64,000 nucleotides of DNA from an uncultured Altererythrobacter sp. (GTDB taxonomy: Bacteria > Pseudomonadota > Alphaproteobacteria > Sphingomonadales > Sphingomonadaceae): positions 1 through 64,000 of the forward strand of contig CAJXJY010000006.1 in assembly GCA_913055875.1 (NCBI GenBank). The letters are read 5' to 3'. The position numbers and the translations under genes are program-made. Under the pieces are notes generated by a model. The model made no database searches, was not told where the DNA came from, and was given only the letters and a program-made list of their open reading frames with translations. Position 1 is the first letter of the stretch. Every line of letters begins with the position of its first letter. Positions 53,116 to 60,988 of this stretch are shown piece by piece.

Positions 53116-54585
53116 ATGGCCAAGAAGCCCAAGAAGAAACCCGTAATGCCGGCAGTGCCGCGCGATGCGCAGCAGGCGACCTTTTCGGAACTCGTCCCGT
53201 TCAAGTCGTCGAAGATCGTAATCTGGAAAAGCCCGATATTCCTGATTGCGGTCATGGGTGCGGTCGTCGCCGGCTTCCTGTTCAACTACATGCAGGTGAT
53301 CCAGAGCAATTCCGACATGCAGTCGAGCGTGGCGCAGCTGGCGGTCTTCGCCACTGTCGCGATCGTCTGCATGACCGTGCCCGCGCTGGCGCTGGTATAT
53401 GTCTACATGCGGCCCGGAAAACCGTTCTGGTATTACCTTATTCCGGTGGTGGTGGTGGGCATATTCACTGCCGTTCCGCAGATTTTCATAATCCTGTCCT
53501 TCCCGTTTCGCGGCATCCTACCGACGATGCAGTGGGCTTTCGCGCCCGACAACATCTTCCTGAACTTCATCGGCATGTTTTTCGCCGCAGGCCTTACCGA
53601 GGAATACATCAAGGTCATTCCGTTGCTGGTGTTCGCCTGGATGTCGTTCCGGGTGGTCGACGGCAAGGCGAAGGCGCAGCCCGATTCGATCTGGCCTTGC
53701 CGCGGCCCGGTAGATGGCGTGCTGCTGGCGATGGCCGGTGGAGCCGGCTTCATTATCGCCGAGACCGGCATGCAGTATGTCCCGAACGAGGTGGTCAGGC
53801 TGACCCAGGCGACGGGCAGTTTCGAATTCGGGATGTCCGGCGGCCTGATGCTGCTGTTCGGCCGCGTTCTCGGGGTACTGGGCAGCCATATCGGCTATTC
53901 GGCGATATTCGGTTACGCGATCGGCCTCGCCGTGATCCGTCCCGGCATGCGCTGGAAGATCATGCTCATCGGCTTCGTGGCCGCATCGGCCATCCACGCG
54001 GTCTGGAATTCCTTCGCGAAGGTGATTCCGTTCGGATTTTACCTCGTCGCCATTCTCATGGCGGTCATCACCGCATCGGTGGTGCTGAAGGCGCGCCAGC
54101 TGGCGGCGGTCGCCGCTCCCGAATCGCTCGACACGTCGGGTTCCATCGTCGTGCCGAAGGATGCCCAGCGGCCGGCGGCGCAACCTGCAGCGGGCGCGGC
54201 CCGGCCCGCGCCGGCACCGGCTCCGTCGGCGCCGACCCCGCGCCCCGCGCCGGCCCCGGCGCCGTCCGCAGCGCCGGCGGTGGAGAAGCCCGTCATGCTT
54301 CAGGTGGACGGGGTTTCGTTCCCGCTGCGAGCAGGCGAAAATCTCGGTTTCGCCGACGATCCGCGGCTGGCCGAAAAGGCGGCCGGGGTAGAGGCCGCGG
54401 TGGTCGCGCACCCGACCAAGCCCAACGTCGTCGGCCTGCGCAATGCCGGGCAGACAGCCTGGACCGCGCGGTTGCGCGACGGAAGCAAGCAAGTGATCGA
54501 GCACAACCAGAACATCCGGCTCGCACCGACCGTCCAGGTCGATTTCGGCAACGGGCTGGTCGGAACCGTGGTCGAGGTCGGCTGA
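53116..54585 (+). CDS. PrsW-type intramembrane protease with FHA-like C-terminal domain
   Basis: 489 residues. After a Lys-rich start (AKKPKKKPVMPAVPR) about eight membrane helices carry the PrsW set: EEYIK at 162-166, Glu216 in IAETGMQY, His258 in GSHIGYSAIFGYAIGL and His294 in SAIHAVWNSF. Then comes a Pro/Ala linker (about 355-395) and a last domain of about 95 residues with DGVSFPLRAGENLGF, VVAHPTKPNVVGLRNAGQ and LRDGS. This resembles the FHA-like tail of the kinase gene (HPT and GLRN align). PrsW of Bacillus cuts an anti-sigma factor; here the cytosolic tail would link it to kinase signalling. Confidence 0.85.
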   Translation: MAKKPKKKPVMPAVPRDAQQATFSELVPFKSSKIVIWKSPIFLIAVMGAVVAGFLFNYMQVIQSNSDMQSSVAQLAVFATVAIVCMTVPALALVYVYMRPGKPFWYYLIPVVVVGIFTAVPQIFIILSFPFRGILPTMQWAFAPDNIFLNFIGMFFAAGLTEEYIKVIPLLVFAWMSFRVVDGKAKAQPDSIWPCRGPVDGVLLAMAGGAGFIIAETGMQYVPNEVVRLTQATGSFEFGMSGGLMLLFGRVLGVLGSHIGYSAIFGYAIGLAVIRPGMRWKIMLIGFVAASAIHAVWNSFAKVIPFGFYLVAILMAVITASVVLKARQLAAVAAPESLDTSGSIVVPKDAQRPAAQPAAGAARPAPAPAPSAPTPRPAPAPAPSAAPAVEKPVMLQVDGVSFPLRAGENLGFADDPRLAEKAAGVEAAVVAHPTKPNVVGLRNAGQTAWTARLRDGSKQVIEHNQNIRLAPTVQVDFGNGLVGTVVEVG

Positions 54586-54588
54586 AGC

Positions 54589-55278
54589 ATGGCGCTGGCC
54601 CCACCATCGCAATCGGGCGTCGCGCGGCGGCAGCTGCACGTCTTCCTGCTGCTCGATTGTTCGGGCTCGATGGCGGGCGACCGCATCGCATCGCTCAATT
54701 ACGCGATGCGTACGGCGCTGCCCGAATTTCGCGAGGTGGCGGCCGACAATCCCGAGGTCGAGATGTTCGTGCGCTCGGTCCGGTTCTCCGGACAGGCGGA
54801 GTGGCATGTGGCGGACCCGTTACCGCCCGCGCAGCTCGAGTGGCAGGATCTTCATGCCGGGGGCGAAAGTGCGCTCGGAGCGGCGCTCCGGCTGCTGGTG
54901 GAAGCGCTCGAGGGAGACACGATGAAAGGCCGCCAATTGCCGCCGGTCATCGTGCTCGCGAGCGACGGATTGCCGACCGACGATTTCGAGGATGCGCTGG
55001 GCGAATTGCTCGCGAACGAACTCGGCCGCAACGCGATCAGGGTCGGGATCGCGATCGGCGCCGATGCGGACATGGACATGCTGCGCGAGTTCATTTCCGA
55101 CCCCGCGATCAAGCCGCTCAAGGCCAGCAATTCCTCGCAGCTGGTCGAGCACATCAAATGGGCGACCACTGCCCCTGTCAAAGCCGCATCCTCGCCCGCA
55201 GGGGCGGGGGACAAGCTGATCCAGCCGACCGCCCGCGATGCCGGTGACGAGGCGCCGGGCAGCGACGTGATCTGGTGA
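54589..55278 (+). CDS. TerY-like von Willebrand factor A protein
   Basis: 229 residues. The MIDAS metal site is intact: DCSGS (Asp23, Ser25, Ser27) in FLLLDCSGSMAGDRI, and VLASDGLPTDDFEDAL (Asp126). The middle has VRFSGQAEWHV and AGGESALGAALRLLVEALEG. This is the layout of TerY proteins of tellurite-resistance-type operons, predicted to partner a kinase and a PP2C phosphatase (TerY-P triad). It starts 3 bases after PrsW. The last 40 residues are Ala/Pro-rich and unstructured. Confidence 0.9.
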   Translation: MALAPPSQSGVARRQLHVFLLLDCSGSMAGDRIASLNYAMRTALPEFREVAADNPEVEMFVRSVRFSGQAEWHVADPLPPAQLEWQDLHAGGESALGAALRLLVEALEGDTMKGRQLPPVIVLASDGLPTDDFEDALGELLANELGRNAIRVGIAIGADADMDMLREFISDPAIKPLKASNSSQLVEHIKWATTAPVKAASSPAGAGDKLIQPTARDAGDEAPGSDVIW

Positions 55279-55300
55279 ACCGATGCCGATGGAGGAGCAG

Positions 55301-56116
55301 ATGACGCGACCGAAATTCGCCCGCCGGGGCGTGGCAATGCCGATGGCTCTCGCCGCGCTTCTGCCGCTTGCGGCCTGCAATCCGCAGCCCCAACAGCAGG
55401 GGCAACAGCCGTTCGGCCCCCAGCCCGGCCAGCAACCGGGCCAGCAACCGGGCCAGCAACCGGGCCAGTCCGGCCAGCCGAACCCGTTCGGCCAGCCGGG
55501 GCAGGGCGGCGGCCAGAATCCGCAGTTCCCGCCGGGCGGGGGCGGCTACGGCCCGCAAGGCGGCGGTACCGGACCGCAGGGCGGCGGCGGTGCCCAGGAC
55601 GGCGGCGACGGCGACGGCGGCGGTTTCTCCCCCATACCGAGGAGTGGCGGCGGCGGCTCGCAAGGCGGCGGTGGCGGGCAGGCGCCGATGAGCTCGTGGC
55701 CCAACCTTACGCCTCCCGGAGGCAGATCGCTGTCTCGGACGAACGTGCAGCAAACGCAGGATGCCAGGCTGGTTCCGTTCACGATCAACAACGGCAACGG
55801 GCCGATCAAGGGCCTCGTCATGATCCCGATCCAGAACTGGGATGCCGGACCCGGCTATATCGGGCTGTGGAGCCCCGGGCTCGATCCCGGCTTCAACCCG
55901 CCCAGCGCGATGGGCCAATCCTATTACCAGAGCGCCGGCGACGGCAACGAGGCGCTGCGCTACATGCAGCTGAATTGGGCGGTCGACGGGGTAGGCCTCG
56001 GGCCGGTATGCGTCATGTTCAAGAGCAAGGGCAACGACGTTTCGCTCAACGGATCGGTCATGTGCATCGGCGATTACCAGTGCCAGAAAGCCATCGGATG
56101 CACCCGGGTGAACTAG
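55301..56116 (+). CDS. Exported lipoprotein with Gln/Gly-rich linker and a Cys-rich C-terminal domain
   Basis: 271 residues from ATG 55301, with GGAGG 6 bases upstream. Lipobox LAAC places Cys26 for lipid attachment. Residues 27-150 are a low-complexity linker (GQQP repeats, then Gly-rich). The last 115 residues form a domain (LVPFTINNGNGPIKGLVMIP ... GPVCVMFKSKGNDVSLNGSV ... QKAIGCTRVN) with conserved Cys at about 237, 252, 259 and 265. It is closely repeated in the next protein. I know no family for it. Probably faces the periplasm or cell surface. Confidence 0.75.
   Translation: MTRPKFARRGVAMPMALAALLPLAACNPQPQQQGQQPFGPQPGQQPGQQPGQQPGQSGQPNPFGQPGQGGGQNPQFPPGGGGYGPQGGGTGPQGGGGAQDGGDGDGGGFSPIPRSGGGGSQGGGGGQAPMSSWPNLTPPGGRSLSRTNVQQTQDARLVPFTINNGNGPIKGLVMIPIQNWDAGPGYIGLWSPGLDPGFNPPSAMGQSYYQSAGDGNEALRYMQLNWAVDGVGLGPVCVMFKSKGNDVSLNGSVMCIGDYQCQKAIGCTRVN
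55427..55462. repeat. Tandem 12-bp coding repeat (GQQP) in the lipoprotein gene
   Basis: GGCCAGCAACCG occurs three times without change at 55427, 55439 and 55451, and a fourth diverges at 55463. It encodes GQQP units of the linker. Perfect copies suggest recent expansion or slippage. Confidence 0.85.
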
Positions 56117-56160
56117 CGCGCAACGCGGGCAATTCGTAACCAATCGAAAGGAACCAAGCC

Positions 56161-57348
56161 ATGTCCATCGAAGATCGTCTCTACGCATTGGCGGATCAGG
56201 CGCGCAGCGCGAACGGCGATGCGCACATGGCCGATCCCAACGGCTTCACCCAGGCGGCGACCGCGCAGGCGCCCGACATGTTCGGCGAAATCAAGGCGCT
56301 GGGTACGATCTTCGCCGAAGGCGGGCCGGGGCAGCTGGCCTCGCACGGGAACACCGAAGCGCAGACCCGCCATGTCGCCGATGCCGCCGGCGTGTCGATC
56401 GGCAGTGCGCGCCATGCCGTCAACGTTGCGACCCGGCTGGGCGGCGGCGCTGCGAGTGGCGCGGCGCCGGCTACCGGCTCGGACGACGGATGGGCGGGGG
56501 ATTCGGTCGTCGTGGGCGGCGGGACCGCCCAGCCGCAACCTCAACCGCAGCCGCAACCCCATCAGGGCTACCAGGCTCCTCCGCAGCAGCCGGTCCAGGG
56601 GGACTACGTGGCGGACGAGGACGACGACGAGGAGGAGGAAGCCGAGCCCTGGTACAAGAACAAGATGGTGCTCGGAATCGGCGGTGCGGTCGTGCTCGCC
56701 TTTCTCGTCTTCGGCGGCGGTGGCGGTGAAGAGCCGCAAACCGGCCCGCAGATACCGCAGGGCGGCGGTGGCGGCGGCGGTGGCGGCATCGGTCCGCAAG
56801 GCGGCGGCGGTGGTGGCGGTATCGGTCCGCAAGGCGGCGGTGGCCAGCAGGGCGGCGGTCAGCAGGGCGGCGGCCAGCAGGGCGGTGGCCAGCAAGGTGG
56901 CGGGGGTCAGGTACAGGGCGGCGGCCAGTATCCGCCGCTCGCATCGCCCAATGGCGGGCAGGCGGTTACCCAGGCCGTGCGCGACAGCCAGGGCAACACC
57001 ATCGTCCCGTTTTCGCTCACTTCGCAGAACGGCAACGTTCCGGGCCAGGTACTCATACCTGCCGGTGGCTGGGACTCCGACTACGGGATAGTCGGCCTGT
57101 GGCAGCCGGGGTCGAACCCGGCCAACAGTCAGGCGGTGAGCTACGGACGGGCCCAGTATCAGGGGATGCAGAACGGCGGAAAAGCGTTTCGCGTCCTGCA
57201 GATCCAGTGGGATCAGGATGGTTTCGGCATGGGGCCGGTCTGCGTGATGTTCAGCAGCGCGGGACAGGACGTGAATGTCAACGGATCGGTCATGTGCGTC
57301 GGCGACGGGCAGTGCCAGCAGGCCATCGGTTGCACGCAGGTGAGGTAG
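56161..57348 (+). CDS. Membrane-anchored protein with helical N-terminus and the same Cys-rich exported domain
   Basis: 395 residues. An N-terminal helical domain (1-95: MFGEIKALGTIFAEGG, GVSIGSARHAVNVATRLGG), then a Gln/Pro linker and an acidic patch (DEDDDEEEEAEPW). A single membrane helix sits at 168-187 (KMVLGIGGAVVLAFLVF). Outside it is a long Gly/Gln-rich linker (190-265), then a C-terminal domain (IVPFSLTSQNG ... MGPVCVMFSSAGQDVNVNGS ... QQAIGCTQVR) matching the lipoprotein's. The topology puts the N-terminus in the cytosol. The N-terminal domain also resembles that of the next protein. Family unknown. Confidence 0.75.
   Translation: MSIEDRLYALADQARSANGDAHMADPNGFTQAATAQAPDMFGEIKALGTIFAEGGPGQLASHGNTEAQTRHVADAAGVSIGSARHAVNVATRLGGGAASGAAPATGSDDGWAGDSVVVGGGTAQPQPQPQPQPHQGYQAPPQQPVQGDYVADEDDDEEEEAEPWYKNKMVLGIGGAVVLAFLVFGGGGGEEPQTGPQIPQGGGGGGGGGIGPQGGGGGGGIGPQGGGGQQGGGQQGGGQQGGGQQGGGGQVQGGGQYPPLASPNGGQAVTQAVRDSQGNTIVPFSLTSQNGNVPGQVLIPAGGWDSDYGIVGLWQPGSNPANSQAVSYGRAQYQGMQNGGKAFRVLQIQWDQDGFGMGPVCVMFSSAGQDVNVNGSVMCVGDGQCQQAIGCTQVR
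56845..56904. repeat. Tandem 15-bp coding repeat (QQGGG) in the anchored-protein gene
   Basis: Four 15-base units of the type CAGCAGGGCGGCGGT at 56845, 56860, 56875 and 56890, each with one or a few third-base changes, encode the QQGGG linker. This is different in sequence from the lipoprotein repeat, so the linkers expanded independently. Confidence 0.8.
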
Positions 57349-57351
57349 CGG

Positions 57352-58575
57352 ATGCCGGTCGACCGATACGACGATCTTGCCGAGGAACTGGCGCGCTACG
57401 TCCGTCGCTTCGGTGCCGACGAGCTGCGCAATCGGCGGCGCCTGCTCGGGTTCGTCGCGGATTACCTGCCCAATGCACGGCGCGAACTGCGGATGGTCGG
57501 TACGCTCCACACGGAAGGGGTGATCGACACGCTGATCGGTACGCCGCGCGAGCGCTCGGCTATCGAAACCGATCGCCTGATCCAGCTGCTCGAGCAGGAT
57601 TTGGGGCTGAACCGGGAGATCGCCAGGAATGCGGTACGGGCCATGGCGCACGCACTCGAACTGGGTCCGTTGCCGAGCGCGTACGGCGATGCATCCCCGG
57701 CGCCGACACCGGCGGAGCACGGGGCGTCGGGACAGCATGGGAGCGGGGTTCTCGGGCTCGAAACGATCCCGGTTGCAGCCCGCTCGGGTTCGCAGCCCAT
57801 CGAGTCCACGCAAGTCCGCGCGGCCGAGCATGCCCGCACGCGCAAGCGCGGAAAGAAAGGCAAATCGAAGGACTTTCTCACCACGATCGGCTTCGGCAAC
57901 AGGACTGTCGGCACGATCATCGCGACGGTGGTCGCATGTTTCGTCGGGCTGATCGTACTCGGCAGCATCGTCGGTCCGCCGGAGGAAAACGTACCCGGAC
58001 AAACGGGCGACGGTCCGGCGGTCCCGGTCGCGGCCGACAATACCACATATGCGGACGAGACGCGCGATTACGGCATCCCTGCGCAGGAAACGCTGGAATC
58101 GAACCTGGGTTCTCCCACGCCCCTGGAAATCCCCGGCGGCGCGCGCATAACCACCGGTCAGCTCGTGCAGCTGATGGGTCAGGCCAACCCGCCACTGGTG
58201 GTCGACGTGCTCAACGACAACCACCCGCAGGTTCTTCCCGGCGCTGCGTTCATACCGGTGGGAGGCGCCCCGGGCAGCTTCACCGACCAGTATCAGAAGC
58301 AGTTTATCGACGCCCTGGAACCGCTCGCGGGGAGCCTCCAGATGCCGTTGGTGTTTTATTGCGCCGGGCCGTCCTGCTGGGAATCGTACAACGCCGCGTT
58401 GCGCGCGCGTCGCGCCGGTTATTCCTCGATCTATTGGTACCGCGGGGGACTCGTTGCATGGCGCGAAGCGGGCTTGCCGCTGGCGGCCAAACCGGCTGTG
58501 GGGCAGAAGGCGCAAACGGCGCCCGTATCGGGCGGCGCCGATTCCAGCGCCGGGTTCTTCGGTCCGCAGGGCTAG
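57352..58575 (+). CDS. Membrane-anchored rhodanese-like protein with helical N-terminal domain
   Basis: 407 residues. Residues 1-105 are a helical domain (DDLAEELARYVRRFGADEL, PNARRELRMVGTLHTEGVID, GLNREIARNAVRAMAHALEL) that resembles the N-terminus of the previous protein. A basic segment (RKRGKKGKSKD) precedes a membrane helix at about 185-207. Outside lies a rhodanese domain: LVVDVLNDNHPQVLPGAAFI, FYCAGPSCWESYNAALRAR (active Cys; C-x4-C-W) and GYSSIYWYRGGLVAWREAGL. The CW segment is like that of PQQ-linked CXXCW proteins. It may act on sulfur or thiols in the periplasm. Confidence 0.82.
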   Translation: MPVDRYDDLAEELARYVRRFGADELRNRRRLLGFVADYLPNARRELRMVGTLHTEGVIDTLIGTPRERSAIETDRLIQLLEQDLGLNREIARNAVRAMAHALELGPLPSAYGDASPAPTPAEHGASGQHGSGVLGLETIPVAARSGSQPIESTQVRAAEHARTRKRGKKGKSKDFLTTIGFGNRTVGTIIATVVACFVGLIVLGSIVGPPEENVPGQTGDGPAVPVAADNTTYADETRDYGIPAQETLESNLGSPTPLEIPGGARITTGQLVQLMGQANPPLVVDVLNDNHPQVLPGAAFIPVGGAPGSFTDQYQKQFIDALEPLAGSLQMPLVFYCAGPSCWESYNAALRARRAGYSSIYWYRGGLVAWREAGLPLAAKPAVGQKAQTAPVSGGADSSAGFFGPQG

Positions 58576-58602
58576 CCGTTTTCCATAAAGCTGGAACCCG
58601 AG

Positions 58603-58977
58603 CTAGTCGCGCCGCAGGGACGCCCCCGCATAGGGTTCGCTATCGACCGGCGGCAGGTCGCCGCGCGGATTCCCGGTCGGGGCCGCAGCGGCGGGCGGTG
58701 CCGGTGCGGGCGCGCTGCGCGACTGCCAGAACCCGCCGAAGGCCGAAGCGATCATCGGTGCACCGAGAAGCAGGAAACAGCCCAGGACCACCCGTGCGCC
58801 CTGTCGCACCGGCAGCCGTCCCGCCAGCATCGAGAACCCGACCAGTGCAACCGCGATGATGCACGCCGTCGTCGCGACCGTGCCGAGCAGGGTGCCGGTG
58901 ATCCAGCCGACCGCATTGGCAAGTACTCCGGGCTCGCCCGGAGCGGAATAGGTCGCGATTGCGGACAGCTCCAGCAT
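58603..58977 (-). CDS. virB2: TrbC/VirB2-like pilin-type protein
   Basis: 124 residues. Two long hydrophobic stretches (WITGTLLGTVATTACIIAVALVGFSMLAGR, then RVVLGCFLLLGAPMIASAFGGF) with a short basic loop between, and a Pro/Ala-rich tail; this is the two-helix pattern of TrbC/VirB2 pilus subunits. The usual long cleaved signal peptide is not obvious. It is last in the type IV secretion run, just after virB11, whereas virB2 normally comes near the front. The stop is convergent with the rhodanese gene; GTTTTCC and GGAAC in the 27-base gap form a small hairpin. Confidence 0.7.
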   Translation of the reverse strand: MLELSAIATYSAPGEPGVLANAVGWITGTLLGTVATTACIIAVALVGFSMLAGRLPVRQGARVVLGCFLLLGAPMIASAFGGFWQSRSAPAPAPPAAAAPTGNPRGDLPPVDSEPYAGASLRRD

Positions 58978-58978
58978 C

Positions 58979-59947
58979 TCAGTCCTTCACCAGAACCTGC
59001 GACACGCGCCGGCGGCCTTCGCGCCGCTCGAGCTGCACGAACACTTCGATGCTTTCGCGCACATAATGCCGCACGTCGATTCGCGACAGACGCGAGCCCG
59101 CCTGCAATACCAGCAGCACGAGTTGCTCGATCGCGCGTTGCGGGGTGTCGGCGTGGATCGTGGTCATCGACCCCGGATGTCCGGTGTTGACCGCACGCAG
59201 GAAGGTGAACGCCTCGTTGCCGCGCAGCTCGCCGAGGATGATCCGGTCGGGCCGCATCCGCAATGCGGCGATCAACAGGTCTTCGGCGCCGATCTCGGCC
59301 TCGGCCAGCGCGCCGCGCGCCGCGATCAGTCCGACCGCGTTGGCGTGGCGCAGCTTCAGTTCCTCGGTGTCCTCGATCAGGATCAGCCGCTCGTCGGAGG
59401 GGATCTCGGCCAGTAGCGCGTTGAGGAAGGTGGTCTTGCCGGTCGAAGTGCCGCCCGAGACGAGGATATTGCGTCGCGTCCGGACCGCCATGCGAAGGAA
59501 CTCGGCCGCGTCCTTGCCGCCGAGGGTGTGCCAGCGATGCTCCTGGTCGAGATCGGTCTCGCCAGTCTCGAGCCCCTCGAACGCGTCGCCCTCTTCCCAA
59601 TCGGCGAGCGACAGATCGGCCGAGACATGGCGGCGGATGGCAAGGGCGTGGCCGTCGCGCGTGGCGGGCGGTGCGGCGATCTGCACGCGCGAACCGTCGG
59701 GCAGGTTGGCCGCGAGCAGCGGCTGCTCGCGGCTGATCCCCTGCGCCGAATGCGCTGCGATCTGGCGTGCGAGCCGCGCGAGCAGCCTTTCGTCGAGCGA
59801 GGGTTCCTCGTGCCGCTCGATGCCGCCGCCGAGCCGCTCGATCCACACCTCGCCCGGGCGGTTGATCCAGATATCGGTGATGTCCTCGCGCGCGAGCCAC
59901 GGCGCCAGCGGAGCGAGGAAACTGTCGAGGTAGTAGCCTGCTTCCAC
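58979..59947 (-). CDS. virB11: Type IV secretion ATPase VirB11
   Basis: 322 residues. ITDIWINRPGEVWIERLGGG is the N-terminal domain start; the C-terminal ATPase has Walker A GGTSTGKTTFLNALL (near 168), the Asp box LILIEDTEELKLRHAN, Walker B RMRPDRIILGELRGNEAFTFL and the His box NTGHPGSMTTIHAD. It is the hexameric motor that drives pilus assembly and substrate transfer at the inner membrane. virB10 ends 3 bases upstream. Confidence 0.95.
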   Translation of the reverse strand: MEAGYYLDSFLAPLAPWLAREDITDIWINRPGEVWIERLGGGIERHEEPSLDERLLARLARQIAAHSAQGISREQPLLAANLPDGSRVQIAAPPATRDGHALAIRRHVSADLSLADWEEGDAFEGLETGETDLDQEHRWHTLGGKDAAEFLRMAVRTRRNILVSGGTSTGKTTFLNALLAEIPSDERLILIEDTEELKLRHANAVGLIAARGALAEAEIGAEDLLIAALRMRPDRIILGELRGNEAFTFLRAVNTGHPGSMTTIHADTPQRAIEQLVLLVLQAGSRLSRIDVRHYVRESIEVFVQLERREGRRRVSQVLVKD

Positions 59948-59950
59948 GGT

Positions 59951-60988
59951 TCAGAAATCGACCGTCGAGAAATCGAGGTCGCGCGCCACGAACACCGATA
60001 CGCTGGTGCCGTGCCGCACCTTGAGCGTCGGCTGGACCCGCGATCCGTCTTGGACCTCTATATTCTGCGTGCTGCCCGGCAACGCCACCACCACTCCGTC
60101 GGTCGCCCTGCTGGTGGCGATGCCGACGCCGATATCGAGCACCGATTGCAGGATCGCACCGCCGAAGCGCTGGAAGAACTTGCTGTCGACCTTGCCCTTC
60201 ACGCCGGCACGTCCGAGCGGGTCGGAGGCCGGAGAATCGAGCGCGATGGTGACCCCGTCGGGCCGGATCAGCCGCGTCCAGCGGATCAGCGCGCGTTTCT
60301 GGCCGGGGAGCAAATCGGCCTCGTATTCGCCGTAAAGCCGGCTGCCGCGGTGAACCAGCACGCGCGTGCCGTCGAAGCCGTAAATGTCGCGCTGCACCAG
60401 CGCGCGCACGCCGCCCGGCCGGGTCGAATCGAGCGCGGTCTCCAGCACTGCGGGAATGACGGTGCCCTGCGGAACCGTGCGCGAGGGATTTGCGAAACGC
60501 GATGCGGTGACTCTGCCGTTATCCGCCTGCGCCGATGCGCCTCCAGCAGGAGAATCGACCGCGCTGTCGAAAACCACCGTCGGCTGAGGAAGCACCGGCC
60601 GCCCGGGAGGCGGCGGATACTCGTCGATCGGGGGTGGACCGGGCGGGGGGATCAACGCCGTTCGCGAAACCGGAGGCGCGCTCCTGACCGGAGCAGGGAG
60701 CGGCGAAACCAGCACCCGCGCGGGCGCCCGCCGCGGCTCGGCTTGCGGTGCGAGATAGTCCTGCGGCAGCGCCAGCGGGGGCGGCGAACTGATCCTCACG
60801 CCGGGATCGGGCTCGGTCATGGTGGTCCGCGGCGCGGTCATTTCGGCGCGGTTCGCGCTCATGATCGAAAACAGCCAGATGCCGCCGACCAGCACCAGCG
60901 CCATGAAGGCCCACAGCCCGAGGTTGGATGTCCGGGCCCGCGCGACGGCGGGGCGGATGTCGCTGCCGGCATAGGCGGGTTCAGCCAT
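59951..60988 (-). CDS. virB10: Type IV secretion protein VirB10
   Basis: 345 residues from ATG 60988. A short cytosolic N-terminus, a membrane helix (LGLWAFMALVLVGGIWLFSIM), a long Pro-rich periplasmic linker, and the TrbI domain: VPQGTVIPAVLETALDSTRPG, HRGSRLYGEYEADLLPGQKR, LDSPASDPLGRAGVKGKVD and FGGAILQSVLDIGVG. It spans both membranes in the core complex. It overlaps virB9 by 8 bases. Confidence 0.94.
   Translation of the reverse strand: MAEPAYAGSDIRPAVARARTSNLGLWAFMALVLVGGIWLFSIMSANRAEMTAPRTTMTEPDPGVRISSPPPLALPQDYLAPQAEPRRAPARVLVSPLPAPVRSAPPVSRTALIPPPGPPPIDEYPPPPGRPVLPQPTVVFDSAVDSPAGGASAQADNGRVTASRFANPSRTVPQGTVIPAVLETALDSTRPGGVRALVQRDIYGFDGTRVLVHRGSRLYGEYEADLLPGQKRALIRWTRLIRPDGVTIALDSPASDPLGRAGVKGKVDSKFFQRFGGAILQSVLDIGVGIATSRATDGVVVALPGSTQNIEVQDGSRVQPTLKVRHGTSVSVFVARDLDFSTVDF

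Noticed and set aside
55427-56904. Regular short repeats that might suggest a CRISPR array
   Set aside because: They are 12- and 15-base in-frame coding repeats without spacers, giving Gln/Pro/Gly linkers.
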